This document shows positions 52,523 to 61,432 of a stretch of 64,000 bases of DNA, piece after piece. The stretch comes from Candidatus Gastranaerophilales bacterium (GTDB lineage Bacteria; Cyanobacteriota; Vampirovibrionia; Gastranaerophilales; Gastranaerophilaceae), in the NCBI GenBank assembly GCA_944323995.1, contig CALUUN010000003.1:62001-126000 (forward strand), written 5' to 3'. A program made the translations under genes and the position numbers. The notes below the pieces were generated by a model. That model ran no database searches and had not been told where the DNA came from. It saw only the letters and a program-made list of their open reading frames with translations. How positions within the stretch are numbered: the first letter of the stretch is position 1; every line of letters begins with the position of its first letter.

Positions 52523-53122
52523 TTAAATTACGTCGGTATCGTCCGGCACTTGTTTTAAAATATTCGGATAATAGTAGATTTCTATAATACCGTTTTTCCG
52601 GAGTTTTGCGTGACCGCCTTTTATGAAGTTAGTGAGTGTGCCTGTCGGCGGCAGGGGTGTCAAAAGCCATTTTAGAGGGAAAACCCACAAACTTCTGTCC
52701 TCGCCAACTATTTCGTGGTAATCGGAAATCTGGATTTTTGCAATATTATCAAACTTAAAGCCGCCGATTATTATGCTTGCCGGAATCCCGTTCATCCCGC
52801 TGCGTATAATTGTTTCCACGCGGGCAGGAACAACGGTGCCTTTCGGAATAACAAGGGCGCCGTTATAATATACGCTTGTTTCGACACGGAAGTTTAACGG
52901 CATACCTTCATAAACCTTTGTTTCCGACTTTATTTCATCCAGCGAAAGAAGTTTTATGGTGAGTCTTTCGGTATTTGTAAAATCGTAGTTCAGACAACTT
53001 TCCGGCTTTTCAAGAATAAGATTTTTAAGCGTTGAATCCGCAAAATCATCCGTAATGAGTTCCGCACTTGAACATAGAGGCAGCGCAAAAAGAATAAGCA
53101 GGGTTAAAATCAGCTTATTCAT
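52523..53122 (-). CDS. Exported protein of unknown function
   Basis: 199 residues with a signal peptide (MNKLILTLLILFALPLCSSA, cleavage after SSA). The mature part has a beta-rich stretch GMPLNFRVETSVYYNGALVI and PKGTVVPARVETI, reminiscent of envelope or secretion-system proteins that carry a VxxGTxVxAxV beta barrel, and a later SLWVFPLKWLLTPLPPTGT segment. It overlaps the end of the degenerate M48 gene by 8 nt and probably works with it in the periplasm. No family was recognised. Confidence 0.7.
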   Translation of the reverse strand: MNKLILTLLILFALPLCSSAELITDDFADSTLKNLILEKPESCLNYDFTNTERLTIKLLSLDEIKSETKVYEGMPLNFRVETSVYYNGALVIPKGTVVPARVETIIRSGMNGIPASIIIGGFKFDNIAKIQISDYHEIVGEDRSLWVFPLKWLLTPLPPTGTLTNFIKGGHAKLRKNGIIEIYYYPNILKQVPDDTDVI

Positions 53123-53810
53123 AATCCAAATCCCCTTTCAGGTTGTTTTTGATTTTTTCCTCCAGAAGTTTTCTGTTATTTGTTGAATTTAAAAGAAAAT
53201 TCTGGTAGCTGTCAGTTTCAAGATATTTGTTATTTGCAAGATAATACGGGTATTTTGTGTAAATATATTCATAAATTATTGCAAGCCTTTTTGATGTCAG
53301 ATTTGTGCTTGAAAATCTGTCAAAACGCTTTTGCGGAAATGCTTTGTTGATATAAGTGATAAGTCCTATCGGGTTATATCCTGCGTTTACCATAAAGTCA
53401 ACCGCTCTTTTATCCGCAACAATTTCATAAATCTTCGGAGCCGCTTTTACCTGAATTGCGCTCAAACCGCCGTTCCAGATTCCGCCGTATGATTTTAAGG
53501 CCATTGATATCCCGCGTGCAAGAAACCCTGCAAGTTCATCCTCGTTTGAAATATATTGTATATCATCTTCATACAGTACAATCTGGCGTTTGGTTAGTTC
53601 ATCAGCCGATTTTAAAAGTGATTTTTTCTCTTCTTTGCCGTATACAAAAATAATTCGTTTATCAATTTTGTTTGCGTTTAAAATTTTGAATCCGACATCA
53701 TTAATTCTGGTCTGGATTTTTTGTTCGCGTATAATAACCGAATCATCTACAGCAAAAATACTGCAAGAAGTGAATATAAGAGCCGTTATTAAAAATAAAA
53801 TCTTTTTCAT
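53115..53810 (-). CDS. Degenerate M48-like peptidase, exported
   Basis: 231 residues with a signal peptide, possibly a lipoprotein (ITALIFTSC with Cys about 16). The layout follows M48 metallopeptidases: ISNEDELAGFLARGISMAL stands where EDELAxVLAHExAH is expected, and KIYEIVADKRAVDFMVNAGY matches the third-ligand ExxAD segment with AGYxP. The HExxH zinc motif is replaced by RGISM, so proteolysis is very unlikely. It may act as a chaperone or binding protein like other inactive M48 relatives. The next gene overlaps it by 8 nt and a 66-residue gene precedes it by 14 nt. Confidence 0.7.
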   Translation of the reverse strand: MKKILFLITALIFTSCSIFAVDDSVIIREQKIQTRINDVGFKILNANKIDKRIIFVYGKEEKKSLLKSADELTKRQIVLYEDDIQYISNEDELAGFLARGISMALKSYGGIWNGGLSAIQVKAAPKIYEIVADKRAVDFMVNAGYNPIGLITYINKAFPQKRFDRFSSTNLTSKRLAIIYEYIYTKYPYYLANNKYLETDSYQNFLLNSTNNRKLLEEKIKNNLKGDLDYE

Positions 53811-53824
53811 ACTTAAAACACACC

Positions 53825-54025
53825 TTAGCTTTCGGCAACAATTGTTGTTACAAGTTCGCCGTAGCTGTTAAAATGTCCGTCTGTTTCTTCAACAATATAT
53901 CTTAATTCCGGTTTGCCTTCAACCGCATTTTCGGCGCAATCCATTGCTTCGTCGTAATCTTTAAATTCTCCTATCAGAGTTTTAGTCAAACTTGAATGAT
54001 TTTTTTCGGTATAAACACTGTACAT
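53825..54025 (-). CDS. Small protein of unknown function
   Basis: 66 residues, acidic (MYSVYTEKN...), with FKDYDEAMDCAENAVEGKPELRYIVEE in the middle; no signal peptide. The pattern (strand-helix-strand) suggests a small alpha/beta fold. AAAGGAG precedes ATG 54025 and TATTAT is about 25 nt upstream. It leads the run of same-strand genes 54025-52523 and may be co-transcribed with the two exported proteins. Confidence 0.65.
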   Translation of the reverse strand: MYSVYTEKNHSSLTKTLIGEFKDYDEAMDCAENAVEGKPELRYIVEETDGHFNSYGELVTTIVAES

Positions 54026-54073
54026 AGCATAGCTCCTTTCCTAACTATATAATAGCACAGAATAAATATTACG

Positions 54074-55465
54074 CTAGATGTTTTCTTTTGAGGTGTTTAT
54101 TGAATACAAATCAACGCCGCCGACCGATTTGTACAGCGAAATGGTAGAAATCAGGCAGTTAATTTTGTTTGAAATCTGCTCTTTTTCAATTAACAAAAGT
54201 GCTTCCTTGCCGTACAAAACATCTATATCAGATGCCGCACCGATTTCTTTTTTGTCCTGCATAAGGCTGAATATCTGATTTTGCATTTTCAGACGTTCTG
54301 TACTTTGGTCATAATTTTTCATCGCAATTTTGTATTCCGAAAGCCCGTTATTTATTTCTCTTATTGCTTGAAGAATTGTTTTTTGATAACTGTTAAGAGC
54401 TTCTTCGTACTGATATTTTCTCAATTTTAACAAGGCCATTTTGCGTCCGCCGGCAAATAAGTCAAATGACGGCAGAATCCCCGCGTTAAACAACTGCGAA
54501 TAACTGTTGAAAAGCGTATCAAGATGATATGCATTCAATCCTATCTGGCCGAATATTATAAATTTCGGCAAAAGTTCTTTTCTTGCAATTCTTACATCAA
54601 ACCCGATGCGTTTGATGTTTGCTTCTTCCTGTATGTAATCAGGCCGGTTCTCTATAACCGTTGTATCATATTCAAGCGGAATTCCGCTCAACAAAGTTAA
54701 ATCTTCGTATTTTGCTCTTGAGGGGATTTCTTCTTTCATTGAAAGATAAACCCTTAAACCGTTCATTAAAACGTCCTGCTTTGCTTCAAGATTATTTTTT
54801 TCTTCTTTTAAAAGAGTTAAAAATTTCTGTTCGGCCAGAACTTCATTAATCGTACATAAGCCGGCGTCGTGTTTTTCTGCTGTTTTTCGGGCGATTTCTT
54901 CCTGTAATTTAATTAATTCTTCCTGAAGCTGCAAAAATTTATCTGTTTTGATAAGATTAAAATAATCCGCCGTGAAATCGGAAGTTAGTGCTATATACGC
55001 GGCTCTTTCAGCCTGTTCAATTATTGCAAGCTGCTGTTCGGCGCTTTTTGTTTTCAGTCTGTTTTCACCCCAGATGTCAATTTCGTAGCTCATTGTAAGC
55101 GGCAGCTGATAGTTGTACTGCGCGTAACTCGGAATCTGCATTGCGCCGAATTGCTGGTTTGAAGATCTGAATACTCTCCCAAGTGAGCCGTCAAATGTAA
55201 GTGCCGGCAATTCGTCGGCAAATTGAATTTTTACCATTTTTTCGTTTTCTTTAACTTTTAAATCGGCATTTTTTAAATCGTAATTGACTTCGTAAAGTTT
55301 TTTAATATTTTCGGTTAAAACCGGATCTTTATATTTTTCCCACCATGAAATATTAAGGTAGTGTATTTTGTTTTGTTCGTGCCGAATATCTTTTTTGCTC
55401 TGTTTTGCACAGGCCGGCAGCACAACAACAGTAAGGGTTAAAAGTATAATTAAAAATTTCTTCAT
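54074..55465 (-). CDS. Outer membrane efflux lipoprotein (TolC/NodT family)
   Basis: 463 residues. The N-terminal signal ends in LPAC, a lipobox with Cys19 or so, as in NodT-type channels. Two outer-membrane efflux repeats follow, rich in long helices (ADLKVKENEKM, AEKHDAGLCTINEVL, QILAIRE-type segments). It should form the outer membrane exit of the divergently encoded MarR-HlyD-MFS export system. GGAAGAG lies before the ATG. Its promoter shares the palindrome at 55487-55510 with marR. Confidence 0.9.
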   Translation of the reverse strand: MKKFLIILLTLTVVVLPACAKQSKKDIRHEQNKIHYLNISWWEKYKDPVLTENIKKLYEVNYDLKNADLKVKENEKMVKIQFADELPALTFDGSLGRVFRSSNQQFGAMQIPSYAQYNYQLPLTMSYEIDIWGENRLKTKSAEQQLAIIEQAERAAYIALTSDFTADYFNLIKTDKFLQLQEELIKLQEEIARKTAEKHDAGLCTINEVLAEQKFLTLLKEEKNNLEAKQDVLMNGLRVYLSMKEEIPSRAKYEDLTLLSGIPLEYDTTVIENRPDYIQEEANIKRIGFDVRIARKELLPKFIIFGQIGLNAYHLDTLFNSYSQLFNAGILPSFDLFAGGRKMALLKLRKYQYEEALNSYQKTILQAIREINNGLSEYKIAMKNYDQSTERLKMQNQIFSLMQDKKEIGAASDIDVLYGKEALLLIEKEQISNKINCLISTISLYKSVGGVDLYSINTSKENI

Positions 55466-55486
55466 ATTTCTCTTCCAATATTTTTT

Positions 55487-55510
55487 CTTGTGTTATAATT
55501 ATAACACAAG
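55487..55510. promoter_or_regulatory. Perfect 24-bp palindromic operator in a divergent promoter region
   Basis: Each half reads CTTGTGTTATAA from the outside in. TATAAT occurs inside on both strands (plus 55494-55499, minus 55503-55498), so one bound MarR dimer would cover the -10 regions of both the efflux channel gene and the marR operon. Confidence 0.75.
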
Positions 55511-55543
55511 ATATATTAATACAAAAAAAATAAAAAGTAAATT

Positions 55544-55999
55544 ATGAAATACAACCCCTTAAGAAAAAGAGTCGGAGCAATGCTGGTAGCAACGGGAGTG
55601 TTATCCCGCGGTTTAGCTTTGCAGACTTTTGCGGAAAAAGGGTTTGAAATCACTTCGGAACAGTATTTGATACTGTCTTTGCTGGTTGAACACGGCGAAC
55701 TTTATCAAAGACAAATTTCCGAACTTACGTATAAAGACAGACCGAATGTAAGCAGAATTATAAATATTCTTGAAGAAAAAGAGCTTGTAAAAAGAGTAAA
55801 CGATTCAAACGGCAGACAAATTTATAAAATTGTCGTTACGGAAAAAGGCAGAAAATTAAGAGAAATAATCCACCCCGTTATAGTTGATATAAGAAAAACC
55901 ATAACAGAAGGGATTTCAAAAGAGGAACTTGAAGGCTTTTTACAAATTCTGGAAAAAATGCTCGAAAATATGAAAGGTAAAGTAAAACTGCAGATTTAA
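55544..55999 (+). CDS. MarR-family transcriptional regulator
   Basis: 151 residues of winged-helix fold: LSLLVEHGELYQRQISELTY, then the recognition helix RPNVSRIINILEEKELVKRV and the wing DSNGRQIYKIVVTEKGR. N- and C-terminal helices would dimerise. It likely represses itself and the flanking efflux genes through the palindrome 34 nt upstream and is released by a toxic ligand. The membrane fusion gene follows after 15 nt. Confidence 0.92.
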   Translation: MKYNPLRKRVGAMLVATGVLSRGLALQTFAEKGFEITSEQYLILSLLVEHGELYQRQISELTYKDRPNVSRIINILEEKELVKRVNDSNGRQIYKIVVTEKGRKLREIIHPVIVDIRKTITEGISKEELEGFLQILEKMLENMKGKVKLQI

Positions 56000-56014
56000 A
56001 GAGGAGAAATATAA

Positions 56015-57004
56015 ATGGAAAATATTGATCATCACGGAACAAATGCCGAAGAATTAAAAGTTGATACACGCCCCGAATATATGAAAAAAAGAGTTATTGT
56101 ACCTTCAGTAACCGCAATAATATTTTTGTTATTCGGAATTTATTTTACGATACACTCAATTTTTTATCAGTCAACAGACGATGCTTTTATTGAAGGCCAT
56201 ATAGTGTCTATAGCTCCGAGGGTGGAAGGCCCTGTTTTGAATTTATTAATAGATGACAATCAGTTTGTGAAAAAAGGCGATTTACTGCTTGAAATCGACC
56301 CGAAAGATTACGAAGTAAAACTCAATCAGGCAAAAGCAAAACTTGATGAAGCAAAAGCCGCGCTTGTCAGCAGCGAAAATCAGGTTACAAAGAGCCTTTC
56401 CGATTTAGAATTTGCACAGAATGATTATGACAGATATTCAAAGATGTTTGAAAAAGGTATATCATCCAAACAGGACTATGATTCAAGTCTTAATAAACTG
56501 ACATCCGCACAATCAAACAGCAAATCCGCAAAAGCAAAATTTGACGAGATTTCAGCTTCAATAAAAAGACTGGAAGCGGAGGTTGAACAAGATGAACTCA
56601 ATCTTTCTTACACAAAAATTTATGCTCCGCAAGACGGACTTATAACAAACCGTTCGGTTGAGCAGGGAAATTATGTTCAGGTTGCCCAGCCGATGTTTGC
56701 GATAGTTCCGGAAAAAATGTGGATTGTTGCAAACTTTAAAGAAACCCAGCTTGCCGATATGAAACCCGGCCAGCCGGTAGAGATAAAAATAGATACATTC
56801 CGCGGCAAAAAATTTCAGGGTAAAGTGGACAGCATTCAAAGAGCCACAGGTGCAAAAGCCAGTTTATTCCCGCCTGAAAATGCAGTCGGAAGTTATGTAA
56901 AAATTGTTCAGAGAGTTCCTGTGAAAATTGTATTTACCGAGGATATTTCAGATTACAATATAGTTCCCGGCATGTCGGTTGTTCCGGAGGTAAAAGTTAA
57001 ATAA
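56015..57004 (+). CDS. HlyD/EmrA-family membrane fusion protein
   Basis: 329 residues. One N-terminal membrane anchor (about 29-50) is followed by a lipoyl half (FIEGHIVSIAPRVEGPVLNL), a long coiled-coil hairpin (about 95-190), the second lipoyl half (LSYTKIYAPQDGLITNRSVEQG) and a beta-barrel domain. It links the inner membrane MFS pump with the outer membrane channel. GAGGAG precedes ATG 56015. Its TAA overlaps the MFS ATG (TAATG). Confidence 0.93.
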   Translation: MENIDHHGTNAEELKVDTRPEYMKKRVIVPSVTAIIFLLFGIYFTIHSIFYQSTDDAFIEGHIVSIAPRVEGPVLNLLIDDNQFVKKGDLLLEIDPKDYEVKLNQAKAKLDEAKAALVSSENQVTKSLSDLEFAQNDYDRYSKMFEKGISSKQDYDSSLNKLTSAQSNSKSAKAKFDEISASIKRLEAEVEQDELNLSYTKIYAPQDGLITNRSVEQGNYVQVAQPMFAIVPEKMWIVANFKETQLADMKPGQPVEIKIDTFRGKKFQGKVDSIQRATGAKASLFPPENAVGSYVKIVQRVPVKIVFTEDISDYNIVPGMSVVPEVKVK

Positions 57005-58551
57005 TGGCAGGTGAAACTATAACGGCTAAAAAACCGCCTCTCTGGCTTATATCAATATCAATACTCATACCGACGGCATTTGCAATGCTTGCTACTTCTG
57101 CCACGAACGTTGCAATCCCGCATATTGCAGGGTATTTCGGTTCAACGATTGATGAAGCGAACTGGGTTATAACATCATACATGATAGCAAATGCGTGTTT
57201 GATTCTTATGACCGGATGGCTTGAAAACCTTATGGGAAGAAAAAACTTTTTGAAGGTTTTTATTTCAATATTTACGGTCGGCTCGGTTATATGCGCAACC
57301 GCACCGAACCTTAACTATCTTGTTCTGGGGAGATTGATACAGGGGATTGGCGGGGGGCCGATGATGCCTATATCGCAGGCAATTTTGCTTGAGAGTTTTC
57401 CGTTTGAAAAAAGGGGGCTTGCAATGTCATTGTTCGGGCTTGCGGTTATGGTATTTTCAATTCTGGGGCCGTCTTTCGGCGGTTATATTGTGGACAATTC
57501 CGCCTGGCAGTGGATTTATTACATAAATATTCCGGTCGGGATAATTTCCGTTATGCTTGTACACTGTAATATTCCGGAATTGGAATTCCGCAAAAAAATT
57601 GAAAAAATTGATTTTCCGGGCATGATTTCGCTTGTTATATGGCTTTTAACAATGCAGGTTGTGCTTGATAAAGGCCAGCAGTACAACTGGTTTGACTGTG
57701 CGTGGATTTCATGGCTTGCGGGAATTTCAGCGTGCGCAATGGCGTTTTTTATTGTCTGGGAACTGGAATGCAAGCATGCTTTGATAAATTTGAGAATATT
57801 TAAGGATAAAAACTTTTTTATCGGAACGCTTTTGGGTTCATCGGTAAACGTAATTATTTACGTAACAATTTTACTGCTGCCGCAGTTTTTGCAGAATATG
57901 ATGGGATATACTGCTATGCTCAGCGGTTTTTCACTTGCGCCGCGTGTAATTTCGTGCGTAATAATGCTTCTTATTATAGGCCCGCTTATGAATGTTGTTG
58001 ATAACCGGTTTTTAATTTCGTCGGGATTTTTCTTTCTCGGACTTTCAACAATTATGTTTATGAATCTTAATTTAAGCGTATCGTTTGCCTATGTTGCAAT
58101 ACCGAACATAATTATGGGAATCGGTGTAATCCTTGTATTTATACCTGTGTCGTCGCTTGTTCTGGGAACTCTGCCCAAATCCGAACTGTCAAACGGTGCG
58201 AGCCTGCACAGTTTGTGTAAATGTGTTGCAACCGCGTTTGTAATTTCAATGTCATCAACTCTTGTGGCAAGGCATTCACAGATGCATCAGGTTTATCTTG
58301 TAAGACATTTGTCAAATTTTAACCTTGTTTTTCAGCAGAAATTTTCTGCGATGGTTCATACGTTTATGTCCTCGACATCTCAATTTGCGGCACAGCATAA
58401 AGCAAATGCCTATTTTTACAAAAATCTGGTTGAACAGTCAAGATTGATGGCGTTTGTTGATGTCTTTGAACTCTTTGCACTGCTTGCGTTTATATTAATC
58501 CCTTATGCCTTTGCTTTAAAAGTTAATATCAAAAGCCGCAGAGAAAATTAG
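57004..58551 (+). CDS. DHA2 (EmrB-type) MFS drug exporter
   Basis: 515 residues with 14 predicted membrane segments. The motif LGRLIQGIGGGPMMPISQ and LFGLAVMVFSILGPSFGGYI (antiporter motif C) place it in the DHA2 proton-antiporter family. WVITSYMIANA in the first helices and GWLENLMGRKNF (motif A-like) fit EmrB. It pumps hydrophobic toxic compounds into the fusion protein and then the channel. Third gene of the MarR operon, translationally coupled. Confidence 0.93.
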   Translation: MAGETITAKKPPLWLISISILIPTAFAMLATSATNVAIPHIAGYFGSTIDEANWVITSYMIANACLILMTGWLENLMGRKNFLKVFISIFTVGSVICATAPNLNYLVLGRLIQGIGGGPMMPISQAILLESFPFEKRGLAMSLFGLAVMVFSILGPSFGGYIVDNSAWQWIYYINIPVGIISVMLVHCNIPELEFRKKIEKIDFPGMISLVIWLLTMQVVLDKGQQYNWFDCAWISWLAGISACAMAFFIVWELECKHALINLRIFKDKNFFIGTLLGSSVNVIIYVTILLLPQFLQNMMGYTAMLSGFSLAPRVISCVIMLLIIGPLMNVVDNRFLISSGFFFLGLSTIMFMNLNLSVSFAYVAIPNIIMGIGVILVFIPVSSLVLGTLPKSELSNGASLHSLCKCVATAFVISMSSTLVARHSQMHQVYLVRHLSNFNLVFQQKFSAMVHTFMSSTSQFAAQHKANAYFYKNLVEQSRLMAFVDVFELFALLAFILIPYAFALKVNIKSRREN

Positions 58552-58601
58552 TCTTGCAATTTTTTTGATGTGATTTTATAATTTAAAAAAAGGAGTTTTA
58601 T

Positions 58602-59483
58602 ATGACGGAAATGAATCTTAAAATAGACACAGATAAATGTATTCACTGCGGGCTTTGTATAAAAGATTGTATGACAGGAGCATTGGAATTTGATGAGAAT
58701 AAAATTCCCCGAGTTGCACAGGGCGGAGAAAACCGTTGTATGAAATGCCAGCACTGCCTCAGTGTATGTCCTATGGGTGCTCTTTCGATTTTCGGAAAAT
58801 CTCCCGAAGATTCAGAACCTGTAAAAGAGCATAATCCTGATGAAATTTTGAATTTGATAAAAACCAGAAGAAGTTACAGACATTACAAAAAAGAAAACCT
58901 TGACCCTGAAATTATGGCAAAACTCAAAGATATGCTCAACTGGGTTCCGACAGGCGTAAACAATCACAGGCTTCATTTTTCATTTATTGATGATATTGAA
59001 GTGATGAATGAATTCAGAGATTATACAAATAAAAAACTTGTAAAAATTCTTTCAAATCCTTTGTCGAACGGTGTTGCGAAAAAATTCGGACGATATAAAA
59101 AAGCCCTGTTAAAGGGTTATGATATAGTATTCCGCGGTGCACCGCACATGGTTGTTGTATCCTCACCGGTTGATGCGCCGTGCAAGGATATTGATCCGGT
59201 TATTGCGTTGAGTTATTTTGAACTTTATGCTCAAAGCCTCGGTGTCGCAACTTGCTGGTGCGGAATTGCATACGGCGTGCTGCGGTTTTTCCCGGAACTT
59301 TGCAGACAGCTTGAAATCCCGCAAACGCATAAGGTTTCTTATGTAATGCTTTTCGGGCCGGCTGATATTAAGTATGCAAGAGCGCCTCAGCCTGAACCCT
59401 TTACCGTGGTTTCGGTTAAAAAAGGAAATCGTAAAATATCTTTTGTCGATAAAGTTAAAAGATTGATTATCAATGCCGGATAA
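58602..59483 (+). CDS. Ferredoxin-nitroreductase fusion protein
   Basis: 293 residues. The first 65 residues hold two 4Fe-4S clusters (CIHCGLCIKDC and CMKCQHCLSVC with following Pro-Met). The rest is a nitroreductase-family flavoprotein beginning IKTRRSYRHYKKENL with the FMN-binding Arg/Ser pair and later SYFELYAQSLGVATCWCG. It should pass electrons from ferredoxin-type clusters to FMN; the acceptor is unknown (reductase of nitro compounds, quinones or enones). AAGGAG precedes ATG 58602. Confidence 0.9.
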   Translation: MTEMNLKIDTDKCIHCGLCIKDCMTGALEFDENKIPRVAQGGENRCMKCQHCLSVCPMGALSIFGKSPEDSEPVKEHNPDEILNLIKTRRSYRHYKKENLDPEIMAKLKDMLNWVPTGVNNHRLHFSFIDDIEVMNEFRDYTNKKLVKILSNPLSNGVAKKFGRYKKALLKGYDIVFRGAPHMVVVSSPVDAPCKDIDPVIALSYFELYAQSLGVATCWCGIAYGVLRFFPELCRQLEIPQTHKVSYVMLFGPADIKYARAPQPEPFTVVSVKKGNRKISFVDKVKRLIINAG

Positions 59484-59503
59484 TTAAGAAAAGAGGAATA
59501 ATT

Positions 59504-60493
59504 ATGTCAGTATTAGTATTGGGCGGAGCAGGATATATAGGCTCGCATACGGTTTATGAACTCATTGATAAGGGCGAAGAGGTAATCATTGCAGATAACC
59601 TCCAAACCGGTTATATGAAAGCTGTTCACCCGAAAGCAAAGTTTTATAAAGGTGATATCAGAGATAAAGAATTTCTGGACAGTCTTTTTCAAAAAGAAAA
59701 ACCGGAGGCGGTAATTCATTTTGCCGCAAATTCGCTTGTCGGAGAAAGTATGGTTGATCCTTTAAAATACTACGACAACAACCTTTACGGCACAATGGTG
59801 CTTCTCAAATCCATGGTTGAAAATAAAATCGGCAAAATAGTTTTTTCTTCAACCGCTGCAACATACGGTGAACCGGAAAATATTCCGATTTTGGAAACCG
59901 ATAAAACAGAACCTTCCAATACCTATGGTGAAACAAAACTTGCCATGGAAAAACTGTTTAAATGGGTTGCTCAAGCACACGGTATAAAATATGTTTCTTT
60001 AAGATATTTCAATGCTTGCGGCGCGCACAAAAGCGGAAATATAGGCGAAGCGCACAACCCCGAAACCCACCTTATCCCGCTAATCTTGCAGGTTCCGAAT
60101 AACAAAAGACCGGAAATTAAAATTTTCGGTGACGATTATGATACACCCGACGGCACTTGTATACGTGATTATATCCATGTTACCGATCTTGCAAATGCAC
60201 ATATTCTTGCTATTGAATACCTCAAAAAAGGCAGCCAAAATAATATTTTTAACCTCGGCAACGGTACAGGTTTCAGTGTAAAACAGGTTATCGACATATC
60301 AAGAAAAGTTACAAATCATTCAATACCTGCCGTTATCTGCCCGCGTCGCGCCGGTGATCCGGCAAAACTTATCGCTTCAAGTGAAAAAGCAAAAACCGTC
60401 CTTAAATGGCAGCCAATATATACAGACCTTGAAACAATTATTGAATCTGCCTGGAGGTGGCATAAAAATCATCCGGATGGTTATGAAAATTAA
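59504..60493 (+). CDS. galE: UDP-glucose 4-epimerase
   Basis: 329 residues of the extended short-chain dehydrogenase family. NAD-binding GGAGYIGSHTVYEL, catalytic YGETKLAMEK (Tyr-x3-Lys), the Ser/Thr in FSSTAATYGEP and the sugar-binding RYFNACGAH are all present. It interconverts UDP-glucose and UDP-galactose, which fits the galactose released by the GH35 enzyme at the other end of the window or use in surface polysaccharide. AGAGGA lies before ATG 59504. Confidence 0.94.
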   Translation: MSVLVLGGAGYIGSHTVYELIDKGEEVIIADNLQTGYMKAVHPKAKFYKGDIRDKEFLDSLFQKEKPEAVIHFAANSLVGESMVDPLKYYDNNLYGTMVLLKSMVENKIGKIVFSSTAATYGEPENIPILETDKTEPSNTYGETKLAMEKLFKWVAQAHGIKYVSLRYFNACGAHKSGNIGEAHNPETHLIPLILQVPNNKRPEIKIFGDDYDTPDGTCIRDYIHVTDLANAHILAIEYLKKGSQNNIFNLGNGTGFSVKQVIDISRKVTNHSIPAVICPRRAGDPAKLIASSEKAKTVLKWQPIYTDLETIIESAWRWHKNHPDGYEN

Positions 60494-60625
60494 TATTGTT
60501 TATAACTTATAATTAAGGCTAACAGGTTTATAATTTGCGATTGGAATAAATTTTGTGCTTAAATATATGATAATTATAATACACTATAGACAAAATTGAG
60601 GTTGTTAGTTTATAATAAAATTAAT

Positions 60626-61432
60626 ATGGTAAAGATAAAACAGGTAAAAACAAAGAATATTTTTTCAAAAACCTCATTCAGGGGGTACAGTTATGTAATT
60701 AATCCTTATACGGGCTGCGCGAGCGGATGCATATACTGTCATGCTTGTTTTATTCAAAATTTTACAAATCACCAGAACGAACTCTGGGGTGATTTTGTTG
60801 ACGTAAAACGCTGGGACGGGGTTGTCAGGACAAAAAGGACGGTTGTCGGCAGAAATATGCTGATGAGTACGATTACCGACCCTTACAATCCGGTGGAAGA
60901 AAAATACGAAAATACAAAACAAATTCTTGAAAGATTGCGCGAAATCGGCTGTAATCTGACGGTCTGCACGCGTTCCGATCTGGTATTAAGAGATATAAAA
61001 ATTTTAAAAGAAATGAACGCGCGGGTTTGTATGTCAGTTAACTCTTTTGATGAAATTTTTGTAAGGCAGACAGAACCCAAAACAACTCCGATTGAAAAAA
61101 GATTGAAGGCGCTTAAAGAACTTCATAAAAAAGGAATTTACACAATACTTTCGATTTCTCCGATATTCCCTTATATAACGGATTTTGAAGAAATTGTCGA
61201 AAAAACAAGAGATTATGTGGATGAATACTGGTTTGAAAACTTAAATTTAAGACAGCCCTACAAATTGAATGTTTTGAACTATATTTATTTGTATTATCCG
61301 GAACTTGACAAAAAATACACCGATATATACATCAAAAAAGATCCTCAATACTGGTTCTTTTTAAGACACAAGATAATAAAATACTGCCGCAAACACAAAC
61401 TTACTTACAAAATAGATTTCAGATACAGTTAA
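60626..61432 (+). CDS. Radical SAM protein (SplB/Rv2578c-like)
   Basis: 268 residues from ATG 60626. The cluster motif is C-x3-C-x2-C in GCASGCIYCHACF, preceded by FRGYSYVINPYTG as in the SplB-like radical SAM group of unknown substrate. TITDPYNPVEEKY and TVCTRSDLVLRD-type strands follow. TATAAT ends 9 nt before the ATG, so any leader is 2-3 nt; an in-frame TTG at 60596 lies upstream of that and is less likely. Its 3' end overlaps the convergent transferase gene by 14 nt. Confidence 0.85.
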   Translation: MVKIKQVKTKNIFSKTSFRGYSYVINPYTGCASGCIYCHACFIQNFTNHQNELWGDFVDVKRWDGVVRTKRTVVGRNMLMSTITDPYNPVEEKYENTKQILERLREIGCNLTVCTRSDLVLRDIKILKEMNARVCMSVNSFDEIFVRQTEPKTTPIEKRLKALKELHKKGIYTILSISPIFPYITDFEEIVEKTRDYVDEYWFENLNLRQPYKLNVLNYIYLYYPELDKKYTDIYIKKDPQYWFFLRHKIIKYCRKHKLTYKIDFRYS

